Assembly: GCA_964016885.1 (NCBI GenBank)
Contig: OZ024744.1
Location: forward strand, 116,191,302 to 116,255,301
From: Eledone cirrhosa
Taxonomy: Eukaryota; Mollusca; Cephalopoda; Octopoda; Eledonidae
Reading direction: 5' to 3'
Length of the DNA stretch: 64,000 nucleotides
Numbering within the stretch: the first letter of the stretch is position 1; the number at the start of each line of letters is the position of its first letter. Positions 11,102-24,900 of this stretch are shown here, piece by piece. Made by a program: the position numbers and the translations under genes. The notes below the pieces were generated by a model that was given only the letters and a program-made list of their open reading frames with translations, was not told the origin of the DNA and did not search any database.

Positions 11102-13276
11102 TTTTGTGCAAGAACACAACACACAACCCAGGCTAAAGCCCTTACCACAAGGCCACCACACACCTCTACTGGAGTATTGTGAAATTAAGAGTTTTGTTCA
11201 AGAACACAGCACACAACCCAGTCTAACACCCTTACCACTAAGACACCACATACCTCCACTGTAGTATACTGGTGTAATGTGAAATCTTTTGTTCAAGAAC
11301 ACAACACACAACCCAGTCTAACACCCTTACCACTAGGCCACCACATACCTCCACAGTTGTATGCTGGAGTAATGTGAAATGAAGTGTCTTGTTCAAGAAC
11401 ACAGCACACAACCCAGTCTAACACCCTTACCACTAAGACACCACATACCTCCACTGTAGTATACTGGAGTAATGTGAAATCTTTTGTTCAAGAACACAAC
11501 ACACAACCCAGTCTAACGCCCTTACCACTAGGCCACCACATACCTCCACAGTTGTATGCTGGAGTAATGTGAAATGAAGTGTCTTGTTCAAGAACACAAC
11601 ACACAACCTAGTCTAACACCCTTACCACTAGGCCACCACATACCTCCACTGTAGTATACCGGAGTAATGTGAAATGAAGTGTCTTGTTCAAGAACACAAC
11701 ACACAACCCAGTATAACACCCTTACCACTAGGCCACCACATACCTCCAATGTAGTATACTGGAGTAATGTGAAATGTAGTGTCTTGTTCAAGAACACAAC
11801 ACACAACCCAGTCTAACACACTTACCACTAGGCCACCACATACCTCCACTGTAGTATACTGGAGTAATGTGAAATGTAGTGTTTTGTTCAAGAACTCAAC
11901 ACACAACCCAGTCTAACACCCTTACCACTAGGCCACCACATACCTCCAATGTAGTATACTGGAGTAATGTGAAATGTAATGTCTTGTTCAAGAACTCAAC
12001 ACACAACCCAGTCTAACACCCTTACCACTAGGCCACCACATACCTCCAATGTAGTATACTGGAGTAATGTGAAATGTAGTGTCTTGTTCAAGAACACAAC
12101 ACACAACCCACTCTAACACCCTTACCACTCGGTCACCACTTACCTTCACTGTAGTATACTGGGGCAATGTGAAATGTAGTGTTTTGTTCAAGAACACAAC
12201 ACCCAACCCAGTCTAACACCCTTACCACTAGGCCACCACATACCTCCACTGTAGTATACTGGAGTAATGTGAAATGTAGTGTTTTGTTCAAGAACACAAC
12301 ACACAACCCAGTCTAACACCCTTACCACTAGGCCACCCCATACCTCCACTGTAGTATACTGGAGTAATGTGAAATGAAGTGTCTTGTTCAAGAACACAAC
12401 ACACAACCCACTGTAACACCCTCACCACTAGGCCACCACATACCTACACTGTAGTATACTGGAGTAATGTGAAATGAAGTGTTTTGTTCAAGAACACAAC
12501 ACACAACCCAGTCTAACACCCTTACCACTAGGCCACCCCATACCTCCACTGTAGTATACTGGAGTAATGTGAAATGAAGTGTCTTGTTCAAGAACACAAG
12601 ACACAACCCAGTCCAACACCCTTACCACTAGGCCACCGCATACCTCCACTGTAGTATACTGGAGTAATGTGAAATGAAGTGTCTTGTTCAAGAACACAAC
12701 ACACAACCCAGTCTAACAACCTTACCATTAGGCCGCCACATACCTCTACTGTAGTATACAGGAGTAATGTGAAATGAAGTGTCTTGTTCAAGAACACAAC
12801 ACACAACCCAGTCTAATAACCTTACCACTAGGCCACCACATACCTCCACTGTAGTATACTGGAGTAATGTGAAATGAAGTGTTTTGTTCAAGAACACAAC
12901 ACACAACCCAGTCTAACACCCTTACCACTAGGCCACCACAGACCTCCACTGTAGTATACTGTAGTAATGTGAAATGAAGTGTTTTGTTCAAGCACACAAC
13001 ACACAACCCAGTCTAATACCCTTACCACTAGGCCACCACATACCTCCACTGTAGTATACTGGAGTAATGTGAAATGTAGTGTTTTGTTCAAGCACACAAC
13101 ACACAACCCAGTCTAACACCCTTACCACTAGGCCACCCTGTACCTCCACTGTAGTATACTGGAGTAATGTGAAATGTAGTGTTTCGTTCAAGAACACAAC
13201 ACATAACCTAGTCTAACACCCTTACCACTACGCATCACACACCTCCACTGTAGTTTACTGGAGTAATGTGAAAGGA
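11102..13276 (-). repeat. 100-bp satellite, block 2
   Basis: About 22 units between A1 and A2. The first units carry rare variants (CAGGCTAA, TACTGGAGTATTGTGAAATT) that recur right after A2, marking a duplicated block. From 11588 onward the period is very regular at 100 bp. Confidence 0.9.
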
Positions 13277-13391
13277 AATCTTTAGCAGCATAGTGTATAA
13301 ATGTTATTGAGACACGTGTAACATAATAATGATGTCAACTGCAGAAATTAGAGATGAAATGTATGTTTATTTTTGTTGTAGCACAAATAAT

Positions 13392-13570
13392 TGTTTCTAC
13401 TTTTGGCACAAGGCCAGCAAATACCCAGTGTATTACTGGTACTTTATTTTATCGACCCCATAAGGATGAAAGGCAAAGTTAACCTCGGCGGGATTTGAAC
13501 TCAGAATGGCAAGGGCCGTAACTCTATGCGTCAAAGCATGGCGTCCGACTCTCTACCGATACTGCCAATC
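13392..13570 (-). mobile_element. SINE in the 3' LTR of A2
   Basis: tRNA-derived SINE in minus orientation (GAGTTCAAATCCCGCC, GGGTCGATAAAATAAAGTAC, tail TTGTGCCAAAAGTAGAAAC). It is flanked by the direct repeat GCACAAATAAT at 13381-13391 and 13572-13582. That is an 11-bp target duplication, normal for LINE-mobilised SINEs. Confidence 0.9.
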
Positions 13571-15297
13571 AGCACAAATAATGTTTGTTAACTTGTATGG
13601 TTGAAGTTACACGTAAAATGAGGTTACAAAAGGGAATGTGCCATTGTGCCAGGCCCAAGGAAGGCTGGCAGCGCAAAATGCAAAATCTCACCGTCACATG
13701 TTGTACGTGTTGCTGGTTCGAAGTTTAGGGTGCGAGAGCGAGATTCTTCAAATCCTCACAGGGAATTTCTCCCTCAGGGCACGTAGGGATACATCCTCTT
13801 CTACTGGCGTTCATTGGCTGAGCTCAGCCACATCACGGACAGAGATGTATGTGAGCCCATGGAATGTAGGTCACTACAATACTCCCCCTCTAGACGTAAG
13901 ACGATACAGATTATTGAATCAGCAGGAAAAAAATACTGAAAGAACACATCAGTGAAAAAATAATTGAGCAGAAGGATGTAAGCAAGAAAAAAAATGAGGC
14001 GCTAAGTGCCGTGTTGAGCTGCTGTGTCAAATGACTAGCTGTTTTGTAGTTTATACGTGACCACCAAAGGTCTAACAGAAAACGGATAAAGTCTGATATG
14101 GCCGAAGTTGCTGTTCTTGCATTAAATGTTAATGGTAAGTGTTGTACCAGTAGCTGTGGTAGAAGCTATTATGGTAGGTTACCGGTGCTGGCAAGAAGAT
14201 GATGGGTAGGCGAGAAAATGTCGGCCTGCCAGATGTATTGCCGAAAGTGCTAGGCAGCCAGGAAAAAATGGCTGGTTGCTTTGAAAAGAAAAATGCAAGT
14301 TGAATCTGTAGGTGGGTAGTAGTTGCAGTGTAAAATCCATAATTCTGGCGAATCCACAGAAGTGGTGGAAATGCTGACAAGTCCAGTTCTATTTGTTGTT
14401 TTCCCAGTGAATCAGGTAAGGTAACAAGATAGAGGTTGTTATGGACGATGAGTGTGCAAGGAGATGCGAAACTGTTTGAGTTCAGCTGCAATTAGCATTC
14501 TCGTGTTGCGGTACCTGTTTGAATCCAGGTGAATTAAGCTCTATGAGTCGCTAGCATGTGACGGCACCTCAACCAGGTGAAAAGGGATCTCGCAGAATAC
14601 TACGTTTGAAGAACATATACTAAGAACAACAACATGTTGGTGGGTGACAAAGAAATGTGTACATATGCAGGCATGTAATGCAGCAAAGAAAATGTGTGGG
14701 TGCAGTCATATATACAATGATAAAAAAATGATGCAGTCATATATACAATGATAGAAAAAAATGAATTTCCATATAATACAGTTTAGAAAAAATAAATATC
14801 CAAAATAAATGCCTGAAAAAAATAAAAGAAAGAAAGAATTGTTTCTTTTCTTTTAACAAAAAGTGCGCTTTTCTTTTCTTTGAAATTTCTTTGGGATCGC
14901 TCTTACTAGGCAGCTAGCAGTGTTGTTGTTAAAGCAAAGTCACAATGAATCTTCTGTAGAATCGGAGTCGAGCGTTGAAGAGCCTAGAGTCACCAATATG
15001 GCAGTCACGTCTGACGCCATAGTGGTGAGAAGACTGATGTCTTAATTTCTCGAGTCCCTGTGGTAACGAGACAGAAGGTATGGTGGTTGCGTCGGTAAAG
15101 TTACAAGCTGCCACATCGCCATTCCCTGGTGTTGGTTAGTAGTTAGCCATGTGTTGCTGCTGATGGCTGGTAGTAGAGAAGTACTTGGTGGTAGCCGTTT
15201 TTAGATTTCCCCGTGGCGTAAATTTTTTTATTTTTTGCACATACACTGCCAATTTTAATATTATTTCAAAAGGAATATTTTGAACTGAAAATATTCA

Positions 15298-15314
15298 TCA
15301 CGTCGGGGTCACCA
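15298..15314 (-). other. tRNA-Trp primer-binding site of A2
   Basis: Minus strand TGGTGACCCCGACGTGA, identical to A1 and element B. It lies just inside the 5' LTR. Confidence 0.88.
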
Positions 15315-15427
15315 CTTTTAGCAGCATAGTGTATAAATGTTATTGGTACATGAGTAACATAATAATGATGTCAACAGCAGAAATTAGAGATGAAATGTAT
15401 GTTTATTTTTGTTGTAGCACAAATAAT

Positions 15428-15608
15428 TGTTTCTACTTTAGGCACAAGACCAGCAAATACCCAGTGCATTACTGGTACTTTATTTTATCGACCCCGTAAG
15501 GATGAAAGGCAAAGTCAACCTCGGCGGGATTTGAACTCAGATCGTAAAGGGACGTAACTATGCTGGAAAGCATGGCGTCCGACCCTCTACCGATACTGCC
15601 AATCCACC
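15428..15608 (-). mobile_element. SINE in the 5' LTR of A2
   Basis: Same SINE family, same insertion point and same GCACAAATAAT duplication (15417-15427 and 15609-15619) as the copy at 13392. It differs by scattered substitutions and small indels (for example AGATCGTAAAGGGACG against AGAATGGCAAGGGCCG). Confidence 0.9.
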
Positions 15609-15919
15609 GCACAAATAATGTTTGTTAACTTGTATGGTTGAAGTTACACATAAAATGAGGTTACAAAAGGGAATGTGCCATTGTGCCAGGCCCAAGGAAG
15701 GCCGGCAGGGCAAAGTGCAAAATCTCACCGTCACATGTTGTACGTGTTGCTGGTTCGAAGTTCAGGGTGCGAGAGCGAGATTCTTCAAATCCTCACGGGG
15801 AATTTCTCCCCCAGGGCGCGTGGGGTACATCCTCTTCTACTGGCGTTGATTGGCTGAGCTGAGCCAAATCACGCACAGAGAATGTATATGAGCCCGCGGA
15901 ATGTAGGTCACTACAAATG

Positions 15920-18900
15920 TTTTGTGCAAGAACACAACACACAACCCAGGCTAACACCCTTACCACACGGTCACCACTTACCTTCACTGTAGTATACTGG
16001 AGTAATGTGAAATGAAGTGTCTTGTTCAAGATCACAACACACAACCCAGTATAAAACCCTTACCACAAGGCCACCACACACATCTACTGGAGTATTGTGA
16101 AATTAAGAGTTTTGTTCAAGAACACAGCACACAACCCAGTCTAACACCCTTACCACTAAGACACCACATACCTTCACTGTAGTATACAGGAGTAATGTGA
16201 AATCTTTTGTTCAAGAACACAACACACAACCCAGTCTAACACCCTTACCACTAGGCCACCCCATACCTCCACTGTAGTATACTGGAGTAATTTGAAATGT
16301 TTTGTTCAAGAACACAACACACAACCCAGTCTAAAACACCCTTACCACTAGGCCACCACATACCTCCACTGTAGTATACTGGAGTAATGTGAAATGAAGT
16401 GTTTTGTTCAAGAACACAACACACAACCCAGTCTAACACCCTTACCACTAGGCCACCACATACCTCCACTGTAGTATACTGGAGTAATATGAAATGAAGT
16501 GTTCAAGAACACAACACACAACCCAGTCTAACACACTTACCACTAGGCCACCACATACCACCACAATTCTATATTGGAGTAATGTGAAATGTAGTATGTT
16601 GTTCAAGAACGCAACACACAACCCAGTCTAACACCCTTACCACTAGGCCACCACATACCTCCACTGTAGTATATGGAGTAATGTGAAATGAAGTGTTTTG
16701 TTCAAGAACACAACACACAACCCAGTCTAACACCCTTACCACTAGGCAACCACATACCTCCACTGTAGTATATTGGAGCAATGTGAAATGTAGTGTTTTG
16801 TTCAAGAACACAACACACAACCCAGTCTAACACCCTTACCACTAGGTCACCCCATACCTCCACTGTAGTATGCTAGAGTAATGTGAAATATGTGTTTTAT
16901 TCAAGCACTCAACACACAACCCAGTCTAAAACCCTTACCACTAGGCCACCACACACCTCCACTGTAGTCTGCTGGGGTAACGTGAAATGAAGTGGTTTGT
17001 TAAAAACATGAAACACAACCCAGTCTAACACCCTTACCACTAGGCCACCACATACCTCCACTGTAGTATACTGGAATAATGTGAAATGAAGTGTTTTGTT
17101 CAAGAACACAACACACAACCCAGTCTAACACCCTTACCACTAGGCCACCACATACCTCCACTGTAGTATACTGGAATAATGTGAAATGTAGTGTTTTGTG
17201 CAAGAACACAACACACAACCCAGTCTAACACAGTTACCACTAGGCCACCACATACCTCCACTGTAGTATATTGGAGCAATGTGAAATGTAGTGTTTTGTT
17301 TAAGAACACAACACACAACCCAGTCTAACACACTTACCACTAGGCCACCACATACCTCCACTGTAGTATACTGGAGTAATGTGAAATGTAGTGTTTTGTT
17401 CAAGAACACAACACACAACCCAGTCTAACACCCTTACCACTAGGCCACCACATACCTCCACTGTAGTATACTGGAGTAATGGGAAATGTAGTGTTTTGTT
17501 CAAGAACACAACACACAACCCAGTCTAACACCCTTACCACTAGGCCACCACATACCTCCACTGTAGTATACTGGAGTAATGTGAAATGAAGTGTTTTGTT
17601 CAAGAACTCAAAATATAATTCACGACCTAGTCTAACACCCTTACCAAGAGGCAAGCCCATACCTCCACTGTAGTATACTGGAGTAATGTGCAATGAAGTG
17701 TTTTGTTCAAGAACACAACACAAAACACAACCCAGTCTAACACCCTTACCACTAGGCCACCACATACCTCCACTGTAGTATACTGGAATAATGTGAAATG
17801 AAGTGTTTTGTTCAAGAACACAACACACAACCCAGTCTAACACCCTTACCACTAGGCCACCACATACCTCCACTGTAGTATACTGGAATAATGTGAAATG
17901 AAGTGTTTTGTTCAAGAACACATCACGCAACCCAGTCTAACACCCTTACCACTAGGCCACCACATACCTCCACTGTTCTATACTGGAGTAATGTGAATTG
18001 AAGTGTTCAAGAACAGAACACACAACCCAGTCTAACACACTTAACATTAGGCCACCAGATACCTCCACTGTAGTATACTGGTGTAATATGAAATGAAGTG
18101 TTTTGTTCAAGAACGCAACACACAAGGCAGTCTAACACCCTTACCACTAGGCCACCACACACCTCCACTGTAGTATACTGGAGTAAGGTGAAATGTAGTG
18201 TTTTGTTCAAGAACACAACACACAACCCACTCTAGCACCCTTACCACTAGGCCACCACATACCTGCCCTGTAGTATACTGGAGTAATGTGAAATGTAGTG
18301 TGTTTTTCAAGAACACAACACACAACCCAGTCTAACACCCTTACCACTAGGCCACCACATACCTGCACTGTAGTATACTGGAGCAATGTGAAATGTTTTT
18401 TTCAAGAACACAACACACAACCCAGTCTAACACCCTTACCAATAGGCAACCGCATACCTCCACTGTAGTATACTGGTGTAATATGAAATGAAGTGTTTTG
18501 TTCAAGAACACAAAACACAAGCCAGTCTAACACCCTTACCACTAGGCCACAACATACCTCCACTGTAGTATACTGGAGTAATGTAAAATGTAGTGTTTTA
18601 TTCAAGAACACAACACACAAACCAGTCTAACACCCTTACCACTAGGCCACCACATACCCCCACTGTAGTATACTGGAGCAATATGAAATGTTTTGTTCAA
18701 AAACACAAGACACAACCCAGTCTAACACCCTTACCACTAGGCCACCACACACCTGCACTGTAGTATACTGGAGTAATGTGAAATGTAGGGTTTTGTTCAA
18801 GAACACAACACACAACCCACTCTAGCACCCTTACCACTAGGCCACCACATACCTGCTCTGTAGTATACTGGAGTAATGTGAAATGTAGTGTTTTTTTCAA

Positions 18901-21900
18901 GAACACAACACACAATCCAGTACAACACCCTTACCACTATGCCACCACATACCTCCACTGTAGGATACTGCAGCAATGTAAAATGTTTTGTTCAAGAACA
19001 CAACATACAAGCCAGTCTAACACCCTTACCAATAGGCCACCACATACCTCCAGTGTAGTTTACTGGAGTAATGTGAAATGAAATGTTTTGTTCAAGAACA
19101 CAACACACAACCCAGTCTAACACCCTTACCACTCGGTCAATTTTACCTTCACTGTAGTATAGTTGGGTAATGTGAAATGTAGTGCTTTGTTCGAGAACAC
19201 AATACACAACCCATTCTAACACCCTACCACTAGGCCACCACAAACCTCCACTGTAGTATACTGGAGCAATGTGAAATCTTTTGTCAAGAACACAACACAC
19301 AACCCAGTCTAATACCCTTGCCACTAGGCCACCACATACCTGCACTGTAGTATACTGTAGTAATGTGAAATGTTTTTTTATAGAAAACAACACACAACCC
19401 AGTCTAACACCATTACCAATAGGCCACCACATAACTCCACTGTAGTATACTGGAGTAATATGAAATGAAGTGTTTTGTTCAAGAACACAAAACACAAGCC
19501 AGTCTAACACCCTTACCACTAGGCCACGACATACCTCCAGTGTAGTATACTGGAGTAATGTGAAATGTAGTGTTTTATTCAAGAACACAACACACAATCT
19601 AGTCTAACACCCTTACCACTAGGCCACCCCATACCTCCACTGTAGTATACTGGAGTAACGTGAAATGAAGTGTCTTGTTCAAGAACACAACACACAATCT
19701 AGTCTAACACCCTTACCACAATGCCACCACATACCGCCACTGTAGTATACTGGTGCAATGTGAAATGTTTTGTTCAAGAACACAAGACACAATCCAGTCT
19801 AACACCCTTACCACTAGGCCACCACATACCTCCACTGTAGTATACTGGAGTAATGTGAAATGAAGTGTTTTTTTCAAGAACACAACACACAACCCAGTCT
19901 AACACCCTTACCACTAGGCCACCCCATACCTCCACTGTAGTATACTGGAGTAACGTGAAATGAAGTGTCTTGTTCAAGAACACAACACACAACACAGTCT
20001 AACACCATTAACAATAGGCCATCACATACCTCCACTGTAGTATACTGGAGTAATGTGAAATGAAGTGTTTTATTCAAGAACACAAGACACAACCCAGTCT
20101 AACACCCTTACCACTATGCCACCACATACCTCCACTGTAGGGTACTGGAGCAATGTAAAATGTTTTGTTCAAGAACACAACACACAACCCAGTCTAACAC
20201 CCTTACCAATAGGCCACCACATACCTCCAGTATAATATACTGGTGTAATATGAAATGAAGTGTTTTGTTCAAGAACACAACACACAACCCATTCAAACAC
20301 CCTACCACTAGGCCACCACATACCTCCACTGTAGTATACTGGAGCAATGTGAAATCTTTTGTCAAGAACACAACACACAACCCTGTCTAACACCCTTACC
20401 TCTAGGCCACCACATACCTCCACTGTAGTATAGTGTAGTAATGTGAAATGAAGTGTTTTTTTCAAGAACACAACACACAACCCAGTCTAAGACCCTTACC
20501 GCTAGGCCACCACATACCTCCACTGTAGTATACTGGAATAATGTGAAATGAAGTATCTTGTTCAAGAACACAACACACAACCCAGTCTAATACCCTACCA
20601 CTAGGCCACCACATACCTCCACGGCAGTATACTGGAGTAACGTGAAATGTAGTGTTTTTTTCAAGAACACAACACAGAACCCAGTCTAACACCCTTACCA
20701 CTAGGCCATCACATAACTCCACTGTAGTATACTGGTGTAATATGAAGTGAAGTGTTTTGTTCAAGAACACAACAAACAAACCTGTCTAACACCCTTACCA
20801 CTCGGCCACCACATACCGCCACTGTAGTATACTGGAGTAATGGAAAATGAAGTGTCTTGTTCAAGTACACAACACACAACCCAGTCTAACAACCTTGCCA
20901 TTAGGCCACCACATACCTCCACTGTAGTATACTGGAGTGATGTGAAATGAAGTGTTTTGTTCAAGAACACAACACCGCCCAACCCAGTCTAACACCCTTA
21001 CCACTAGGCCACCACATACCACCGCGGTAGTATACTGGAGTAATGTGAAATGAAGTGTTTTGTTCAAGAACACAACACACAACCCAGTCTAACACCCTTA
21101 CCACTCGGTCACCACATAGCTCCCCTGTAGTATACTGGAGTAATGTGAAATGAAGTGTCTTGTTCAAGAACACAACACACAACACAGTCTAACACCCTTA
21201 CCACTAGGCCACCACATACCCCCACTGTAGTATACTGGAGTAATGTGAAATGAAGTGTTTTTTTCAAGAACACAACACACAACCCAGTCTAACACACTTA
21301 CCACTAGGCCACCACATACCTCCACTGTAGTATACTGGAGTAATGTGAAATGTAGTGCTTTGTTCAAGAACACGATACACAACCCATTCTAACACCCTAC
21401 CACTTGGCCACCACATACCTCCACTGTAGTATACTGGTGTTATGTGAAATGAAGTGTCTTGTTCAAGAACACAACACACAACCCAGTCTAACACCCTTAC
21501 CACTCGGGCACCACTTACCTTCACTGTGGTATAGTGGGGTAATGTGAAATGTAGTGTTTTGGTCAAGAACACAAAACACAACCCAGTCTAACACCCTTAC
21601 CCCTAGGCCACCACACAACTCCACTGTAGTATACGTGAGTAATGTAAATGAAGTGTCTTGTTCAAGAACACAACACACAACCCATTCTAACACCCTTACC
21701 ACTAGGTCACATACCTCCACTGTAGTATACTGGAGCAATGTGAAATGTTTTGTTCAAGAACACAACACTGAACCCAGTCTAACACCCTTACCACTAGGCC
21801 ACCACATACCTCCACTGTAGTATACTGGAGTGATGTGAAATGAAGTGTTTTGTTCAAGAACACAACACCGCCCAACCCAGTCTAAAACCCTTACCACTAG

Positions 21901-24900
21901 GCCACCACATACCTCCACTGTAGTATACTGGAGTAATGTGAAATGAAGTGTCTTGTTCAAGAACACAACACACAACCCAGTCTAACACCCTTACCACTAG
22001 GCCACCACATACCTCCACTGTAGTATACTGGAGTAATGTGAAATGCAGTGTTTTGTTCAAGAACACAACACACAACCCAGTCTAACACCCTTACCACTAG
22101 GCCACCACATACCCCCACTGTAGTATACTGGAGTAATGTGAAATGAAGTGTTTTTTTCAAGAACACAACACACAACCCAGTCTAACACACTTACCACTAG
22201 GCCACCACATACCTCCACTGTAGTATACTGGAGTAATGTGAAATGTAGTGCTTTGTTCAAGAACACGATACACAACCCATTCTAACACCCTACCACTTGG
22301 CCACCACATACCTCCACTGTAGTATACTGGTGTTATGTGAAATGAAGTGTCTTGTTCAAGAACACAACACACAACCCAGTCTAACACCCTTACCACTCGG
22401 GCACCACTTACCTTCACTGTGGTATAGTGGGGTAATGTGAAATGTAGTGTCTTGTTCAAGAACACAACACACAACCCATTCTAACACCCTTACCACTAGG
22501 CCACATACCTCCACTGTAGTATACTGGAGCAATGTGAAATGTTTTGTTCAAGAACACAACACTGAACCCAGTCTAACACCCTTACCAATAGGACACCACA
22601 GACCTCCACTGTAGTATACTGGAGTGATGTGAAATGAAGTGTTTTGTTCAAGAACACAACACCGCCCAACCCAGTCTAAAACACTTACCACTAGGCCACC
22701 ACATACCTCCACTGTAGTATACTGGAGCAATGTGAAATGAAGTGTCTTGTTCAAGAACACAACACACAACCCAGTCTAACACCCTTACCACTAGGCCACC
22801 ACATACCTCCACTGTAGTATACTGGAGTAATGTGAAATGAAGTGTCTTGTTCAAGAACACAACACACAACCCAGTCTAACACCCTTACCACTAGGCCACC
22901 ACATACCTCCACTGTAGTATACTGGAGTAATGTGAAATGAAGTGTTTTGGTCAAGAACACAAAACACAACCCAGTCTAACACCCTTACCACTAGGCCACC
23001 ACACAACTCCACTGTAGTATACTGGAGTAATGTAAATGAAGTGTCTTGTTCAAGAACACAACACACAACCCAGTCTAACACCCTTACCACTAGGCCACCA
23101 CATACCTCCACTGTAGTATACTGGAGTAATGTGAAATGAAGTGTTTTGGTCAAGAACACAAAACACAACCCAGTCTAACACCCTTACCACTAGGCCACCA
23201 CACAACTCCACTGTAGTATACTGGAGTAATGTAAATGAAGTGTCTTGTTCAAGAACACAACACACAACCCAGTCTAACACCCTTACCACTAGGCCACCAC
23301 ATACCTCCACTGTAGTATACTGGAGTAATGTGAAATGAAGTGTTTTGTTCAAGAACACAACACACAACCCGGTCTAACACCCTGACCACTAGGCTACCAC
23401 ATACTTCCACTGTAGTATACTGGAGTAATGTGAAATGTAGTGTTTTGTTCAAGAACACAACACACGATCCAGTCTAACACCCTTACCACTAGGCCACCAC
23501 ATACCTCCACGGCAGTATAATGGAGTAATGTGAAATGTAGTGTTTTGCTCAAGAACACAACACACAACCCAGTCTAACACCCTTACCACTATGCCACCAC
23601 ATACCTCCATTGTAGTATACTGGAGTAATGTGAAATGAAGTGTCTTGTTCAAGAAAACAACACACAACCTAGTCTAACACCCTTACCACTATGCCACCAC
23701 ATACCTCCACTGTAGTATACTGGAGTAATGTGAAATGAAGTGTCTTGTTCAAGAACACAACACACAACCCAGTCTAACACCCTTACCACTATGCCACCAC
23801 ATACCTCCACTGTAGTATACTGGAGTAATGTGAAATGTAGTCTTTTGTTCAAGAACACAACACACAAACCAGTCCACACCCTTACCACTAGGCCACCACA
23901 TACCTCCACTGTAGTATACTGGAGTAATGTGAAATGTAGTGTTTTGTTCAAGAACACAACACACGATCCAGACTAACACCCTTACCATTAGGCCACCACA
24001 TTCCGCCACTGTAATATACTGGAATAATATGAAATGAAGTGTTTTGTTTTGAAGAACACAACACACAACCCAGTCTAACACCCTTACCACTAGGCCACCA
24101 CATACTTCCACTGCAGTATACTGGAGTAACGTGAAATGAAGTGTCTTGTTCAAGAACACAACACACAACCCAGTCTAACACCCTTACCACTAGGCCACCA
24201 CATACCTCCACTGTAGTATACTGTAGTAATGTGAAATGAAGTGTTTTGTTCAAGAACACAACACACAAACCAGTCTAACACCCTTACCACTAGGCCACTA
24301 CATACCTCCACTGTAGTATAGTGGAGTAACGTGAAATGAAGTGTTTTGTTCAAGAACACAACACACCACCCAGTCTAACACCCCTACCACTAGGCCACCA
24401 CATACCTCCACTGTAATATACTGAAGTGATGTGAAATGTAGTGTTTTGTTCAAGAACACAACACACAACACAGTCTAACACCCTTACCCCTAGGCCACCA
24501 CATACCTCTACTGTAGTATACTGGTGTAATATGAAATGAAGTGTTTAATTCAAGAACACAACACACAAACCAGTCTAACACCCTCACCACTAGGCCACCA
24601 CATACCTCCACTGTAGTATAATGGAGTAATGTGAAATGTAGTGTTTTGTTCAACAACACAACACACAACCCAGTCTAACACCCTCACCACTAGGCCACCA
24701 CATACCTCCACTGTAGTATAATGGAGTAATGTGAAATGTAGTGTTTTGTTCAACAACACAACACACAACCCAGTCTAACACCCTTACCACAATGCCACCA
24801 CATACCTCCACTGTAGTATACTGGAGTAATGTGAAATGTTTTGTTCAAGAACACAACACTGCACCCAGTCTAACACCCTTACCACTAGGCCACCACATAC

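Larger units (their letters stand above)
13281..15915 (-). mobile_element. Non-autonomous LTR retrotransposon A2, with a SINE in each LTR
   Basis: Second minus-strand copy of element A, in the same satellite context as A1. Flanking 4-mers are AATC (13277-13280) and AATG (15916-15919), a target duplication with one substitution. LTRs are 13281-13878 and 15317-15915; the PBS (15298-15314) is a perfect match to tRNA-Trp. The internal sequence is nearly identical to A1, including the same non-coding open frames. Each LTR is ~190 bp longer than in A1 because of a SINE at the same LTR position. The flanks shared with A1 show that the pair arose by duplication of a satellite-plus-element block. Confidence 0.88.

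Noticed and set aside
13392..15608. Functional tRNA genes within the SINEs
   Set aside because: Only a B-box-like stretch and a degenerate head remain; no cloverleaf with anticodon arm can be drawn.
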